58,621 nucleotides of DNA, taken from assembly GCA_036822015.1 (NCBI GenBank), contig DAISIL010000014.1, positions 1 through 58,621 on the forward strand, written 5' to 3'. Shown here in pieces: positions 35,196 to 44,936 of the stretch. Within the stretch, counting starts at the first letter, position 1. Every line of letters starts with the position of its first letter. The notes beneath the pieces are model-generated. The model was given only the letters and a program-made list of their open reading frames with translations. It did not search any database and was not told the DNA's origin. Position numbers and translations under genes: made by a program. This DNA is from DAISIL01 sp036822015. GTDB lineage: Bacteria; Bacteroidota; Bacteroidia; Cytophagales; Bernardetiaceae.

Positions 35196-35792
35196 ATGAA
35201 CAAGAAAAAAATAAGACGTTATTTGGATTGGGGCTTGACAGGTACGCTGGTCATCCTGCTGCTCATTCCCGCAACGCGGGTAGAGATCGTGGGCGGTGTG
35301 CAGCGTATCTTGCTGGCTACGGGTATCATGGATGCCTCCACGGATGACCCGCCGGATATGCCTCCCACGGGTAAGTTGGCGTATGCTTTGCCCTTACAGG
35401 ACTTGGGTGGGGGCGATTTCCGTCCCCTGGATTTGGCGGGCAAGGTGGTTTTTATCAACTTCTGGGCCACCTGGTGTCCGCCTTGCGTAGCGGAGATGCC
35501 CGAAATACACGCGCTCTACGAAAAGATGCTGCCCGAAGGCGATGTTGTTTTTCTGATGATTAGTTTGGATCAGGACCCGAGCAAAGCTGTTGATTTTGTG
35601 GAGCGAAAGGGCTACCAGTTTCCCGTTTATGCCCTTCGGGGAAGTCTGCCGGATGTATATGCCCACAGCGCAATCCCGACGACTTTTGTCCTGGACCCAA
35701 GGGGCAAAGTGGCTTTCAAGCGCGAGGGTATGGCCAGCTACGATACGGAGGAGTTTCGGGCGTTTTTGCTGGGTTTGAAGGAAAAATCTTGA
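35196..35792 (+). CDS. TlpA-like thiol-disulfide oxidoreductase
   Basis: A 198-residue protein with an N-terminal membrane anchor (LTGTLVILLLIPATRV) and a TlpA/ResA-type thioredoxin domain. FINFWATWCPPCVAEMPEI gives the WCPPC active site, and SAIPTTFVLDPRGKV has the cis-proline. Such anchored reductases keep haem-binding Cys of apocytochromes reduced or serve other periplasmic proteins. Its closeness to the cytochrome operon starting at 36203 fits that role but is not proof. It is 19 bp downstream of gcvT. Confidence 0.88.
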   Translation: MNKKKIRRYLDWGLTGTLVILLLIPATRVEIVGGVQRILLATGIMDASTDDPPDMPPTGKLAYALPLQDLGGGDFRPLDLAGKVVFINFWATWCPPCVAEMPEIHALYEKMLPEGDVVFLMISLDQDPSKAVDFVERKGYQFPVYALRGSLPDVYAHSAIPTTFVLDPRGKVAFKREGMASYDTEEFRAFLLGLKEKS

Positions 35793-35809
35793 TTTTTGTG
35801 GGGCAACAC

Positions 35810-35840
35810 TTGTGTAGTATCTCCAAAAAAACTATATTTG
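35810..35840 (+). promoter_or_regulatory. Promoter of tRNA-Cys
   Basis: TTG at 35810-35812, a 20-nt spacer and TATATTTG at 35833-35840 match the Bacteroidota consensus, about 19 bp before the tRNA 5' end. Confidence 0.75.
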
Positions 35841-35858
35841 TTGTCTGAATAAGGCTAA

Positions 35859-35929
35859 GGTCACGTGGCCGAGGGGCTAGGCGCTGGTCTGCAAAACCAT
35901 TTACGGCGGTTCGAATCCGCCCGTGACCT
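35859..35929 (+). tRNA. tRNA-Cys (GCA)
   Basis: The acceptor stem GGTCACG pairs with CGTGACC. The anticodon loop CTGCAAA places GCA at 35891-35893. The T-arm GGCGG-TTCGAAT-CCGCC is perfect, and the discriminator base is T, as required for cysteine tRNA. The outermost anticodon-stem pair looks mismatched. The CCA end is not encoded. Confidence 0.95.
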
Positions 35930-35936
35930 CACTTTA

Positions 35937-35982
35937 AGCCGTTTCATCTTTTTTTAAACCAAAAGATGTAACGGCTTTTTTT
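35937..35982 (+). terminator. Terminator after tRNA-Cys
   Basis: AGCCGTT and AACGGCT form the outer stem and CATCTTTT/AAAAGATG extends it, followed by a run of seven T. It lies 8 bp past the tRNA. Confidence 0.9.
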
Positions 35983-36123
35983 ATGGTTGATGTGTTAAAA
36001 AGGCAGATTTGCTTATTTATAGAAATTCTAAATAAGCGTGTTTTGCAGGATTAACATTTTGATTAACAAATAATTAACCCTTAAAAATGACTTTGGTCAG
36101 GAATGGTAATCTTAAACCTTGTC

Positions 36124-36154
36124 TTGTAGTGTATCGAATCACCTCTTACATTTG
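36124..36154 (+). promoter_or_regulatory. Promoter of the alternative complex III operon
   Basis: TTG at 36124-36126, a 20-nt spacer and TACATTTG at 36147-36154. The predicted transcript start is near 36161, which makes the ATG at 36164 an unlikely start and favours 36203 for actA. The stretch 35983-36123 between terminator and promoter holds nothing else I can see. Confidence 0.75.
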
Positions 36155-36202
36155 TGTAGCTAAATGAAACCTAAACTTTATCACCCCCAAACCATCCAGA
36201 CT

Positions 36203-37486
36203 ATGCTGGACGCACTTCGATCTTACTCCAAAATGCTCTTGTTCGGTCTGCTTGGACTGACCCTCACGTTTGGTGCCTTGGCGCAAGACGAAGCAGGAGA
36301 GGAAGCCCCCCAGGAGGCTACCCCGAGCAATGGTATTCCTACCGATGAAGCCTCTATCACGAAGGGGCTTGAACTTTATCAGGGCAACTGCCAGCAATGC
36401 CATGCCGTCAATCAGCGTGTGGTTGGGCCTGCCCTGGCCAACGTATGGGAACGCCAACCCGTGCCGTGGGTCGTAAACTTCATCAAGTATCCGCAGAAAG
36501 TAATTGATAGCGGTGATCCTTACGCGGTAGCACTCTACGAAGAGTACAAGCAGTACATGCCCAACCACGATTTTCTTAAAGATGAAGAAATCCTTTCCAT
36601 TCTGGCCTATGTACAAGATCATACCAACAACGCCGCTAAGTACGAGAAGAAAGCCGATGTAGCCGATGGTGGGGCAGCCGTAGCAACGGCAGATGAAAGT
36701 ATTTCAGCCAACACGCTGCTTATCATCACAATTGGATTGGGGGCATTGTTGCTTCTGGTGTTGGTGGTATTGGGATTGTTGGTCTCGACGCTCACCAAGT
36801 ACATGCGTGTCCAGAAAGGCATTGATGCAGACGACGCTAGTACGATGGACGAGCCGCTTTTCAATCCGGCAGCCATATTCAAATCTCCCTTGTTTCTGGG
36901 TACGGCTAGTTTTGTGTTCTTGGCAATTCTTTTCAAATCCATTTTTACGGGTTTGTTCTCAATAGGTGTGCAACAGGGTTATGCGCCCACGCAACCCATC
37001 CCGTTTTCGCACAAGTTACATGCGGGCTATTATGAGATTGATTGTCAGTATTGCCACACGAGCGCGAACAAAAGCAAATCCGCAGGTATTCCTTCGGCAA
37101 ACCTTTGTATGAACTGCCACGGGGAGATCAAGCAAGGTTCGCCGCATATCCAAAAAATTTATGCTGCCATCGAAAACGATGAGCCTATCCAGTGGGTGCG
37201 TATCCACAACTTACCCGATTTGTCCTACTTCAATCACGCCCAACACGTAAACGTAGCTGGTCTGGAATGCCAGACGTGCCACGGTGAGATTCAGGAGATG
37301 GAGGTGGTACAGCAGGTATCGCTCCTGACGATGGGCTGGTGTATCAACTGCCACCGAGAGTCGGAGGTTGCCGGCAAAGGCAACGAGTACTATGACAACC
37401 TGCTCAAACTCCATGAGGCACGTACCAAAGATGCCCTGTATGTGGAGGATATTGGTGGGTTGGAATGTTCAAAATGTCATTACTAA
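36203..37486 (+). CDS. actA: Alternative complex III subunit ActA, multihaem cytochrome c
   Basis: A protein of 427 residues from the ATG at 36203, chosen because the operon promoter lies just upstream; 36233 is another possibility. A signal (LLFGLLGLTLTFGALA) is followed by a monohaem cytochrome domain with CQQCH, a membrane helix (LLIITIGLGALLLLVLVVLGLLV), a second hydrophobic segment, and a pentahaem domain with CQYCH, CMNCH, CQTCH, CINCH and CSKCH. ActA transfers electrons within the quinol-oxidising alternative complex III at the periplasmic face. The fused N-terminal monohaem domain is common in Bacteroidota. It is the first of six genes. Confidence 0.93.
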   Translation: MLDALRSYSKMLLFGLLGLTLTFGALAQDEAGEEAPQEATPSNGIPTDEASITKGLELYQGNCQQCHAVNQRVVGPALANVWERQPVPWVVNFIKYPQKVIDSGDPYAVALYEEYKQYMPNHDFLKDEEILSILAYVQDHTNNAAKYEKKADVADGGAAVATADESISANTLLIITIGLGALLLLVLVVLGLLVSTLTKYMRVQKGIDADDASTMDEPLFNPAAIFKSPLFLGTASFVFLAILFKSIFTGLFSIGVQQGYAPTQPIPFSHKLHAGYYEIDCQYCHTSANKSKSAGIPSANLCMNCHGEIKQGSPHIQKIYAAIENDEPIQWVRIHNLPDLSYFNHAQHVNVAGLECQTCHGEIQEMEVVQQVSLLTMGWCINCHRESEVAGKGNEYYDNLLKLHEARTKDALYVEDIGGLECSKCHY

Positions 37487-37519
37487 ACTCAATTTCCCTA
37501 TTTTGTCTGAACCCAAATT

Positions 37520-40500
37520 ATGAAGAAACTCGATAAAATTTATTGGAAAGGCACGGAAGAACTGCGTAACGATCCTGAGTTCGTCAAAAATGCGGAACGT
37601 GAGTTTGCTCAAAACCTTCCCATCAAAGACGCTTACGGTGATAACTCTACGGCTAGTGAACCTTCACGCCGCGACTTCCTTAAACTGATGGGCTTCAGTG
37701 TGGCGGCGGTTTCGTTGGCTGCCTGCGAGACCCCCGTCAAGAACGCCATCCCGTACCTGAACCATCCCGAAGAGATCGTTCCTGGTATCCCAAACTACTA
37801 CGCCTCCACCTACGCAAAGGGTGGCGACTATTGTGCCGTGTTGGTGAAGACCCGAGAAGGTCGTCCTATTTTTGTGCAAGGCAATGACCGCTCTTCACTT
37901 ACGAAGGGCAAAGTAAATGCACGGGCTACGGCATCTGTTTTGAGCCTTTACGACGAAGAAAAATCTAAATACCCCACCAAAAAAGGGGAGCAGCTGGCCT
38001 GGGATAAAGCCGATGCCGAAATCAAGCAAGCCCTTCAAGCCGCCACCGGAACCGTTTATTTGGTAACCAATACGATCATCAGCCCAAGCACTAAGGCAGT
38101 TATCGCGGCATTCAAAGAAAAATACAGCAACGTCAAGCACGTTACTTATGATGCGCTTTCGTTGCACGGGATGCTGGAGGCAAACCGCCGCTATGCCGGA
38201 AAAGCAGTCATTCCACATTATGACTTTTCCAAAGCGGAGGTAATCGTGGGTATTCACGCTGATTTTCTGGGGAACTGGCTATCGGAGGTAGAGTTTTCAT
38301 ATCAGTATGCCCAAACGCGCAAGGTATCCAAAGACAAAGCAAAGATGTCGCGGCATTATCAGTTTGAGCCGCTGATGAGCATCACGGGTGCTGCGGCCGA
38401 CTATCGCACGCCCATCCGTCCTTCGGAGGAGGGGCTTTATGTAGCGACTTTGTATAACCTGATTGCCCAGAAGGCCGGTGCTGGCTCGCTTGGTGGTGTT
38501 CCCGAAGTCAAGCATCCCAACTTGACCAAGGCAGCTAATGATCTTTGGAAGGCTAAGGGTAAGTCCTTAGTCGTTTCGGGGTCTAATGATTCAAATATTC
38601 AGTTGGTTGTCAATGCCATCAATGACTTGCTCGGCAACTACGGCACGACCCTAGATTTGTCTCGCCCCTGTTTCCAGCGGCAAGGCAACGATGAGGAGAT
38701 GATGCAGTTTGTGGAGGCACTGCAAAATAAATCTGCGGCTGGGGTGATCTTTTACGGCGCTAACCCGGTGTATGACCATCCGATGGGAGCTGCCATTGCT
38801 TCTGCTCTTCCCAACATCAAGTTTTCAGTATCTACGGCTGATCGCCTGGACGAAACGGCCAGCCTTTGTACGTACAACACGCCCGATAAGCATTACCTCG
38901 AGTCCTGGGATGATGCCGAACCCAAAAAAGGGTTTTTCAGCCTCACTCAGCCCACGATCCGAACAATTTTCGATACCCGTCAAGGACAAGACAGCCTCCT
39001 GGCATGGGCAGAGGTGGAGCATGACTATCAAGCACATATCAAAAAAACCTGGCAAAATCTCTTTGCCGCCCAATCCAAATACAACAATTTTGATCTCTTC
39101 TGGAAGCACTCTCTTCATGATGGTGTTTTTGAGATGAGCAGTGTAGAGGGATATGTCTCCTTGCATGAAGCGGCAGCCCCGACAGAGGGTGAAGCCGCTA
39201 CTCCCGATACTGATCTCTCGGGTGTGGGCAGCCAACTGGCAAGTACCTACAAGAAAGCTGGCGATGAGTGGCAACTGGTCATTTATGCCCCTCACGTGTT
39301 GGGTACGGGTGCCGATGCCAATAACCCATGGCTACAAGAGATACCCGACCCGATTTCAAAGGTCTGTTGGGGTAACTATATCGCTATTCCCGAAAACCAA
39401 GCGATGGCTGAGATGGGATTCCGGATGTCGGAGGGCAAAACGCAGATGGCAGCCATCGAAGTAAACGGAGAAAAATATGAACTCCCTGTGGTTACGCAGC
39501 CTGGTATGCCGCGCAACACAGCCGCTATCGCGCTTGGCTACGGACGTAACGCCGAGTTGGCGGGCAAAGTCGCTGCCGAGGCTGCTGGTGTCAATGCCTT
39601 CCAGATGCTCAAGGGCAAAGCTTTGCGCTATGCCGTCTTTGGTGGTGTGCAGGTAAGCAACACCGGACAGGAGACCTGGGTAGCCCAAACACAGACACAC
39701 GATACGATTATGGGACGAAAGACAATCGTCCAGGAAACGCTGCTCTCCGAGTACAAAAACAACACCTTTGAGCGGTATGACCCCAAGATTGCGACCTCTG
39801 CCGGAAAAGTTGATCCGACATCTATCTCGCTCTGGGATTTGAACGGTGACGGTTTCAAAGAAAAAGAAGCCTTCCGAAGCCCCGAAGAAAAAGCCAAGCA
39901 AGAGGAAATTGATAAACTTACGGCCAACCAATGGAGCAAGCGAACGGCTAAGGCATCAGATGTACACGAGTATCCCAACCACCATTGGGGAATGTCCATT
40001 GACCTGAACAGTTGTACCGGGTGTTCGGCTTGTATTGTGGCTTGTAGCCTCGAAAACAACGTCCCCGTGGTGGGTAAGTTGGAGGTATATCGCCGCCGTG
40101 AGATGCACTGGCTGCGCATCGACCGTTACTACTCCTCCAAAACGGACAATCCAAAAGACTACGCTGCCCTTGAGGAGGCCGCCGAAAACCCAGAAGTGGT
40201 TTTTCAGCCCATGATGTGCCAGCACTGCAATAACGCTCCCTGTGAGACGGTATGTCCCGTAGCCGCTACCACGCATAGTTCCGAAGGTTTGAACCAAATG
40301 ACCTATAACCGTTGTGTGGGTACAAAATACTGCGCCAACAACTGCCCTTACAAAGTGCGTCGCTTCAACTGGTTCAACTACGCCAACAACGACGAGTTTG
40401 ATTACTACATGAATAACAAATTCGGGCGGATGGTCTTGAACCCTGACGTAACGGTGCGCTCGCGTGGTGTGATGGAAAAATGCTCTTTGTGTGTCCAGCG

Positions 40501-40768
40501 CATCCAGGCAGGTAAACTTCAAGCCAAAAAGGAACGCCGTCAGCTTCAAGATGGAGAGTTTACGACGGCCTGTGCGAGTGCTTGCCCTTCGGAAGCAATC
40601 ACGTTTGGTGATCTGAACAACACGGAAAGCCGTGTCAATCAAGAAATTGAACCCGAGCTTGAAGGTCGTGCATACAATGTACTGGCCGAGATCAACACAC
40701 GCCCCAACGTGTGGTACATGATGAAAGTCCGCAATCAAGACGAAAAAATCCCTGAACCAGAAGCCTAA
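37520..40768 (+). CDS. actB: Alternative complex III subunit ActB (molybdopterin-like plus Fe-S domains)
   Basis: A 1082-residue protein. An internal Tat-type motif, SRRDFLKLMGFSVAAVSLAAC, follows an N-terminal extension of about 50 residues. The large middle part resembles molybdopterin oxidoreductases but in this family binds no cofactor. The C-terminal third is a four-cluster ferredoxin domain: CTGCSACIVACSLEN, CQHCNNAPCETVCPV, CVGTKYCANNCPYKVRRFNW and CSLCVQR with CASACPSEA. It carries electrons between the quinol site and ActA. It lies 33 bp after actA. Confidence 0.95.
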   Translation: MKKLDKIYWKGTEELRNDPEFVKNAEREFAQNLPIKDAYGDNSTASEPSRRDFLKLMGFSVAAVSLAACETPVKNAIPYLNHPEEIVPGIPNYYASTYAKGGDYCAVLVKTREGRPIFVQGNDRSSLTKGKVNARATASVLSLYDEEKSKYPTKKGEQLAWDKADAEIKQALQAATGTVYLVTNTIISPSTKAVIAAFKEKYSNVKHVTYDALSLHGMLEANRRYAGKAVIPHYDFSKAEVIVGIHADFLGNWLSEVEFSYQYAQTRKVSKDKAKMSRHYQFEPLMSITGAAADYRTPIRPSEEGLYVATLYNLIAQKAGAGSLGGVPEVKHPNLTKAANDLWKAKGKSLVVSGSNDSNIQLVVNAINDLLGNYGTTLDLSRPCFQRQGNDEEMMQFVEALQNKSAAGVIFYGANPVYDHPMGAAIASALPNIKFSVSTADRLDETASLCTYNTPDKHYLESWDDAEPKKGFFSLTQPTIRTIFDTRQGQDSLLAWAEVEHDYQAHIKKTWQNLFAAQSKYNNFDLFWKHSLHDGVFEMSSVEGYVSLHEAAAPTEGEAATPDTDLSGVGSQLASTYKKAGDEWQLVIYAPHVLGTGADANNPWLQEIPDPISKVCWGNYIAIPENQAMAEMGFRMSEGKTQMAAIEVNGEKYELPVVTQPGMPRNTAAIALGYGRNAELAGKVAAEAAGVNAFQMLKGKALRYAVFGGVQVSNTGQETWVAQTQTHDTIMGRKTIVQETLLSEYKNNTFERYDPKIATSAGKVDPTSISLWDLNGDGFKEKEAFRSPEEKAKQEEIDKLTANQWSKRTAKASDVHEYPNHHWGMSIDLNSCTGCSACIVACSLENNVPVVGKLEVYRRREMHWLRIDRYYSSKTDNPKDYAALEEAAENPEVVFQPMMCQHCNNAPCETVCPVAATTHSSEGLNQMTYNRCVGTKYCANNCPYKVRRFNWFNYANNDEFDYYMNNKFGRMVLNPDVTVRSRGVMEKCSLCVQRIQAGKLQAKKERRQLQDGEFTTACASACPSEAITFGDLNNTESRVNQEIEPELEGRAYNVLAEINTRPNVWYMMKVRNQDEKIPEPEA

Positions 40769-40795
40769 ACGAATCACCCCAAACCGAGAAAAACC

Positions 40796-42196
40796 ATGCA
40801 AATTGTATCGGAAGTACGCGAGCCACTCATTACGGGTGGGCGCACGATCAAGGACGTAACCGATGACATTTCGAGTCGCGTCGAGGAGGCCCCCACCCTT
40901 TCGTGGTATGCGGCCATGCTTATTTCGATTACCTTGTTGGCCGCTGGTGGCTACTATCTAGGAGATATGCTCTGGAACGGTATCGGCCGTTGGGGCTTGA
41001 ACCGTAGCGTACAGTGGGCTTGGGACATCACCAACTTTGTTTGGTGGGTGGGTATTGGTCACGCGGGTACATTGATTTCGGCGGTGTTGTTGTTGTTTCG
41101 TCAGAAGTGGCGTACCTCCATCAACCGTGCCGCAGAAGCCATGACGATCTTTGCCGTTATTTGTGCAGCAATATGGCCGGTTATTCATATGGGGCGGCCC
41201 TGGTTGGGCTTTTGGCCCTTACCTCTGCCAAACACTTACGGATCACTTTGGGTAAACTTCAACTCACCCTTGCTTTGGGACGTTTTTGCCATTTCGACGT
41301 ACTTCTCGGTTTCATTGGTGTTCTGGTATCTGGGGCTCATCCCTGACTTTGCTACGATTCGTGATCGTGCGACGACGACGTTTGGGCGTGTTTTTTATGG
41401 TGCGTTGAGTTTAGGCTGGGTAGGTGGTGCAAAAGCATGGATGCACTATGAAGCTGCGGCTTTGATCCTGGCTGGTTTGGCTACACCGCTTGTACTGTCA
41501 GTACACACCATTGTAAGTTTTGACTTTGCAACATCGGTGATTCCGGGCTGGCACACGACGATTTTCCCGCCCTATTTTGTGGCAGGAGCTATCTTCTCTG
41601 GTTTTGCGATGGTGCTCACCTTGATGCTCATTACGCGGAAGGTGTATAAGTTAGAGCATTACATCACGATGGAGCATATCGAGATGATGAATATCGTCAT
41701 CATCGTAACAGGTTCCGTTGTGGGTATTGCTTACTTAACGGAGTTCTTCATGGCCTGGTATTCTGGTGTACCTTACGAGCAGTATGCGTTCATCAACCGC
41801 GCTACGGGGCCCTACTGGTGGGCTTATTGGATGATGATGACTTGTAACGTGATCTCTCCTCAGTTGTTCTGGATCAAGAAAATCCGAACAAGTCTTGTCA
41901 TGACGTTCTTCCTCTCCATCGTCGTAAACGTAGGTATGTGGTTTGAGCGTTTTGTAATTATCGTAACTTCGCTGCACCGCGACTATCTCCCTTCGAGTTG
42001 GATGTACTTCGAGCCAACGATACACGATATTATGTGCTATGTTTTCTCGTTTGGTCTATTTTTTACGCTGTTCTTTATGTTTGCCAAGTTCTTCCCTGTA
42101 ATCAACATGGCAGAAGTAAAGACGGTCTTGCACAACTCTGACGCTCATGTCTATAAGCAACGAGTTACGATCACGGATACGGAAAACGTTCGCTAA
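40796..42196 (+). CDS. actC: Alternative complex III subunit ActC (NrfD/PsrC-like)
   Basis: A 466-residue polytopic membrane protein of the NrfD/PsrC family with about ten helices. It forms a quinol-binding membrane subunit. HMGRPWLGFWPLPLPNTYGSLWVNFNSPLLWD is the conserved stretch with the His-Arg-Pro region, given here as family recognition. The leader ATCACCCCAAACC lies about 10 bp before the start and recurs before actD. Confidence 0.95.
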   Translation: MQIVSEVREPLITGGRTIKDVTDDISSRVEEAPTLSWYAAMLISITLLAAGGYYLGDMLWNGIGRWGLNRSVQWAWDITNFVWWVGIGHAGTLISAVLLLFRQKWRTSINRAAEAMTIFAVICAAIWPVIHMGRPWLGFWPLPLPNTYGSLWVNFNSPLLWDVFAISTYFSVSLVFWYLGLIPDFATIRDRATTTFGRVFYGALSLGWVGGAKAWMHYEAAALILAGLATPLVLSVHTIVSFDFATSVIPGWHTTIFPPYFVAGAIFSGFAMVLTLMLITRKVYKLEHYITMEHIEMMNIVIIVTGSVVGIAYLTEFFMAWYSGVPYEQYAFINRATGPYWWAYWMMMTCNVISPQLFWIKKIRTSLVMTFFLSIVVNVGMWFERFVIIVTSLHRDYLPSSWMYFEPTIHDIMCYVFSFGLFFTLFFMFAKFFPVINMAEVKTVLHNSDAHVYKQRVTITDTENVR

Positions 42197-42225
42197 ACAC
42201 CATCACCCCAAACTATGCGACAATT

Positions 42226-42849
42226 ATGGCAGAGCAAGAATTAAAACGAAACTATTTGTTGGGTATCTATGGTCATGAGAACGATCTCATGGCCGCCGTA
42301 CCCGAAATACGCGCTAAGGGCGTAAAGATCGAAGAAGTCTATACCTCCTACCCCATCCACGGACTTGAACACGTCCTGGGTTATAAGCGATCCTGGCTTC
42401 CCAAAGCCGCGTTCATGTTTGGTGCATTGGGTTTTAGCCTGGCTGTCCTGATGCAAACCTGGATGATGGGCGTGGATTGGCCCATGATTATTGGAGGAAA
42501 AAAGTATTTGGCTTACCCTGACTTTGTTCCGGTAAGTTTTGAAATGACTGTTCTTTTGGCAGCTTTCGGGATGGTGTTTTCGATGTTTATCAGCGAGGGC
42601 TTGCATCCTTTCAAAGTACCCAAAATCTTTGATCGCCGAGCTACGGACGATAAGCACGTAATGGCCATTGATCTGGCAGCCAATAGCTTGAGTGCCGCCG
42701 AAATCACCAAAATCCTTCAGGAAAACAAAGCCGAGGAGATCAACAAAAAGGTGTTTACGGAGGAGGAACTCGACGGATCGTTTGTCAAATATCTGGTTAA
42801 GCTCTTCACCGATGGTGTTACGAGTTCTAGTCGTCCGCTCAACAACTAA
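42226..42849 (+). CDS. actD: Alternative complex III subunit ActD (DUF3341)
   Basis: A 207-residue DUF3341 protein. The N-terminal soluble part begins LLGIYGHENDLMAAVPEIR and contains YTSYPIHGLEHVLG. Two helices (FMFGALGFSLAVLMQTWMMG and MTVLLAAFGMVFSMFISEG) follow the conserved pattern with IIGGKKYLAYPDFVPVSFE between them. It is a membrane-anchored structural subunit of the complex. Confidence 0.95.
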   Translation: MAEQELKRNYLLGIYGHENDLMAAVPEIRAKGVKIEEVYTSYPIHGLEHVLGYKRSWLPKAAFMFGALGFSLAVLMQTWMMGVDWPMIIGGKKYLAYPDFVPVSFEMTVLLAAFGMVFSMFISEGLHPFKVPKIFDRRATDDKHVMAIDLAANSLSAAEITKILQENKAEEINKKVFTEEELDGSFVKYLVKLFTDGVTSSSRPLNN

Positions 42850-42864
42850 AAAACTTCAAGACCC

Positions 42865-43515
42865 ATGAAACAAATTTCCTTATACGCACTCTTGCTGCTC
42901 TCTGTTTTGATGGCTAGTTGTATGTCGGAGAACAACTATACAGGCATTGAGTTTGCGCCGCAGATGTACCATTCTGTTCCCTACGAGCCTTACACTTCTT
43001 TTGGTGAGGAGGAAGTTCCGACGGCAATTTGGCAGATCAATGACAACGTTATCCCTGTCAATGATTATGGCTATAATCCCGACAAAAAGCAACGGATCAA
43101 TATGCTCACACCACCCGAAGGTACGGTAAGTCGCCAGACTTTCTATAACCCACAGCTCAAAGACACAGCTTTCTTTCATAGTGATATTCACAAAGATAGC
43201 TTGTCGCTTGCTGCTCAACTCCTAAAAACACCATTTGCAGAGGTCAATGACGGCATCCTCAAAGAGGGTAAGGAACTGTACAATATCTATTGTTCGTCCT
43301 GCCACGGAGCCGAAGGAAAAGGAAACGGTAAAGTCGCCGAAATCTACAAGGGTGTAGCCAACCTCACCGGTGGCGCATACAAAGCACTACCCGAAGGACA
43401 CGTGTATCATGTCATCACGCATGGTAAGGGGCGTATGTGGGCGCACAAAAGCCTGCTTACCCCGGAAGAACGCTGGAAAGTGGTACACTACGTAAAAAAC
43501 GTCATTCAAAAATAA
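42865..43515 (+). CDS. actE: Alternative complex III subunit ActE, monohaem cytochrome c lipoprotein
   Basis: A 216-residue protein. The signal ends VLMASC, so it is a lipoprotein. One haem site, CSSCHGAEGKGNGKV, sits in a C-terminal cytochrome c domain whose axial Met may be in the GRMWAHKS segment. It probably passes electrons to the downstream oxidase. It lies 15 bp after actD and 11 bp before actF. Confidence 0.93.
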   Translation: MKQISLYALLLLSVLMASCMSENNYTGIEFAPQMYHSVPYEPYTSFGEEEVPTAIWQINDNVIPVNDYGYNPDKKQRINMLTPPEGTVSRQTFYNPQLKDTAFFHSDIHKDSLSLAAQLLKTPFAEVNDGILKEGKELYNIYCSSCHGAEGKGNGKVAEIYKGVANLTGGAYKALPEGHVYHVITHGKGRMWAHKSLLTPEERWKVVHYVKNVIQK

Positions 43516-43526
43516 TAAGAAGCACC

Positions 43527-44885
43527 ATGGCAGGACATCATAAAGTAAACATTTCAGAGCTCAACGAACAATACGAGTTCAAACCGAAGGCTAAGAAAAA
43601 TGCCTTGACACTACTTGTGGTCGGATTGGTGATGACCATCCTCGGAATCGTGATGGCTATCAGCAGCGAAGGAGATCATCATGGCGATCACCACGACGGG
43701 CAGCATTCTTCTGTATTGATGGGAGATGATATGGCTGGTATCGAAGGAACGCAAAAACTGACTGACGAAGGAGGGGAACACCATCATACGCCCGTGTGGG
43801 TTAAGCGAATCATGGCGGCTGTATGGCATAATAACGTTTTCTTCCTCGGTATTTCGGTTATTGGTCTGTTTTTCGTTGCCTTGCAGTATGCTGCTAAGGC
43901 TGGTTGGTCGGCTGGATTGCGACGGATACCAGAAGCAATGGCTAGCTTTTTACCAGTCATTTCGGGCTTTTTTATTATCACATTTTTTTGGGTCAATCAC
44001 GATGTATTCCACTGGACACATGACTACCTCTATGACCCGACGCATCCCGAATACGACGAAATCATTGCTGGTAAGGAAGGTTTTTTGAACATGCCCTTTT
44101 ATTTAGCTCGCATGGTGATCTTTTTGGGCGGCTGGTCGCTTTTCATGTTTTTCTTGAGGAAGCACTCTTTGGCCGAAGATAAAGAGGGAGGACAGAAGCG
44201 GTATCACAAAATGCTTGTTCTTTCTACGGTGTTTATCATATTCTTTGCTGCATCTTCGTCTGTGGCTTCCTGGGACTGGGTCATGTCCATCGACACGCAC
44301 TGGTTCTCCACGCTTTTTGGCTGGTATCACTTTGCCAGTTGGTTCGTTACGGGGCTTTCTGTAATCACGCTGACGATGATTTTCCTCAAAGAAGAGGGGT
44401 ATCTCAAGATTGTCAAAGAGGATCACTTTCACGACATGGGTAAGTTTGTTTTTGCTTTTAGCATCTTTTGGACATATCTCTGGTTTTCGCAATACCTCCT
44501 CATTTATTACGCAAATATCCCAGAAGAAACCATTTATTACATTGAGCGACTGAGCAGTGGACATTATGGTAAACTTGTCTTCATCAACATTGGGATATGC
44601 TTCTTGTTTCCCTTCTTTGGCTTGATGACCCGAAATGCCAAACGAAAAACAAGCATCCTCAAAATTGTTTGCATGGGCGTTATCGTTGGGCATTGGCTTG
44701 ACTTCTATCTGATGACCGCACCCGGTATCTTAAAAGAAGACGGCACGATTGGACTTTTGGAGATTGGCCTTCCGCTCGTCTATGGAGGCATCTTTGCTTA
44801 TTGGGTGGGTAATAAACTTTCCCAAGCACCACTCGTAACGACCAAGCACCCGATGATCGAAGAGTGCGTATATCACAACTGCTAG
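43527..44885 (+). CDS. actF: Alternative complex III subunit ActF (NrfD-like)
   Basis: A protein of 452 residues from the ATG at 43527 (MAGHHKVNISELNEQYEF); a longer in-frame start would lie inside actE and is rejected. About ten membrane helices, a His-rich loop near residue 50 (DHHGDHHDGQH), and DWVMSIDTHWFSTLFGWYHF are family features. It is a second integral membrane subunit related to ActC. A strong terminator follows 16 bp past the stop. Confidence 0.95.
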   Translation: MAGHHKVNISELNEQYEFKPKAKKNALTLLVVGLVMTILGIVMAISSEGDHHGDHHDGQHSSVLMGDDMAGIEGTQKLTDEGGEHHHTPVWVKRIMAAVWHNNVFFLGISVIGLFFVALQYAAKAGWSAGLRRIPEAMASFLPVISGFFIITFFWVNHDVFHWTHDYLYDPTHPEYDEIIAGKEGFLNMPFYLARMVIFLGGWSLFMFFLRKHSLAEDKEGGQKRYHKMLVLSTVFIIFFAASSSVASWDWVMSIDTHWFSTLFGWYHFASWFVTGLSVITLTMIFLKEEGYLKIVKEDHFHDMGKFVFAFSIFWTYLWFSQYLLIYYANIPEETIYYIERLSSGHYGKLVFINIGICFLFPFFGLMTRNAKRKTSILKIVCMGVIVGHWLDFYLMTAPGILKEDGTIGLLEIGLPLVYGGIFAYWVGNKLSQAPLVTTKHPMIEECVYHNC

Positions 44886-44901
44886 GTCATTTTGGGTAAC
44901 G

Positions 44902-44936
44902 GGCCATGTACTTTTAGGGGTACATGGCTCTTTTTT
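44902..44936 (+). terminator. Terminator after the act operon
   Basis: GGCCATGTAC and GTACATGGCT form a 9-10-bp stem with an 8-nt loop, followed by six T. It separates act from cox transcription. Confidence 0.9.
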
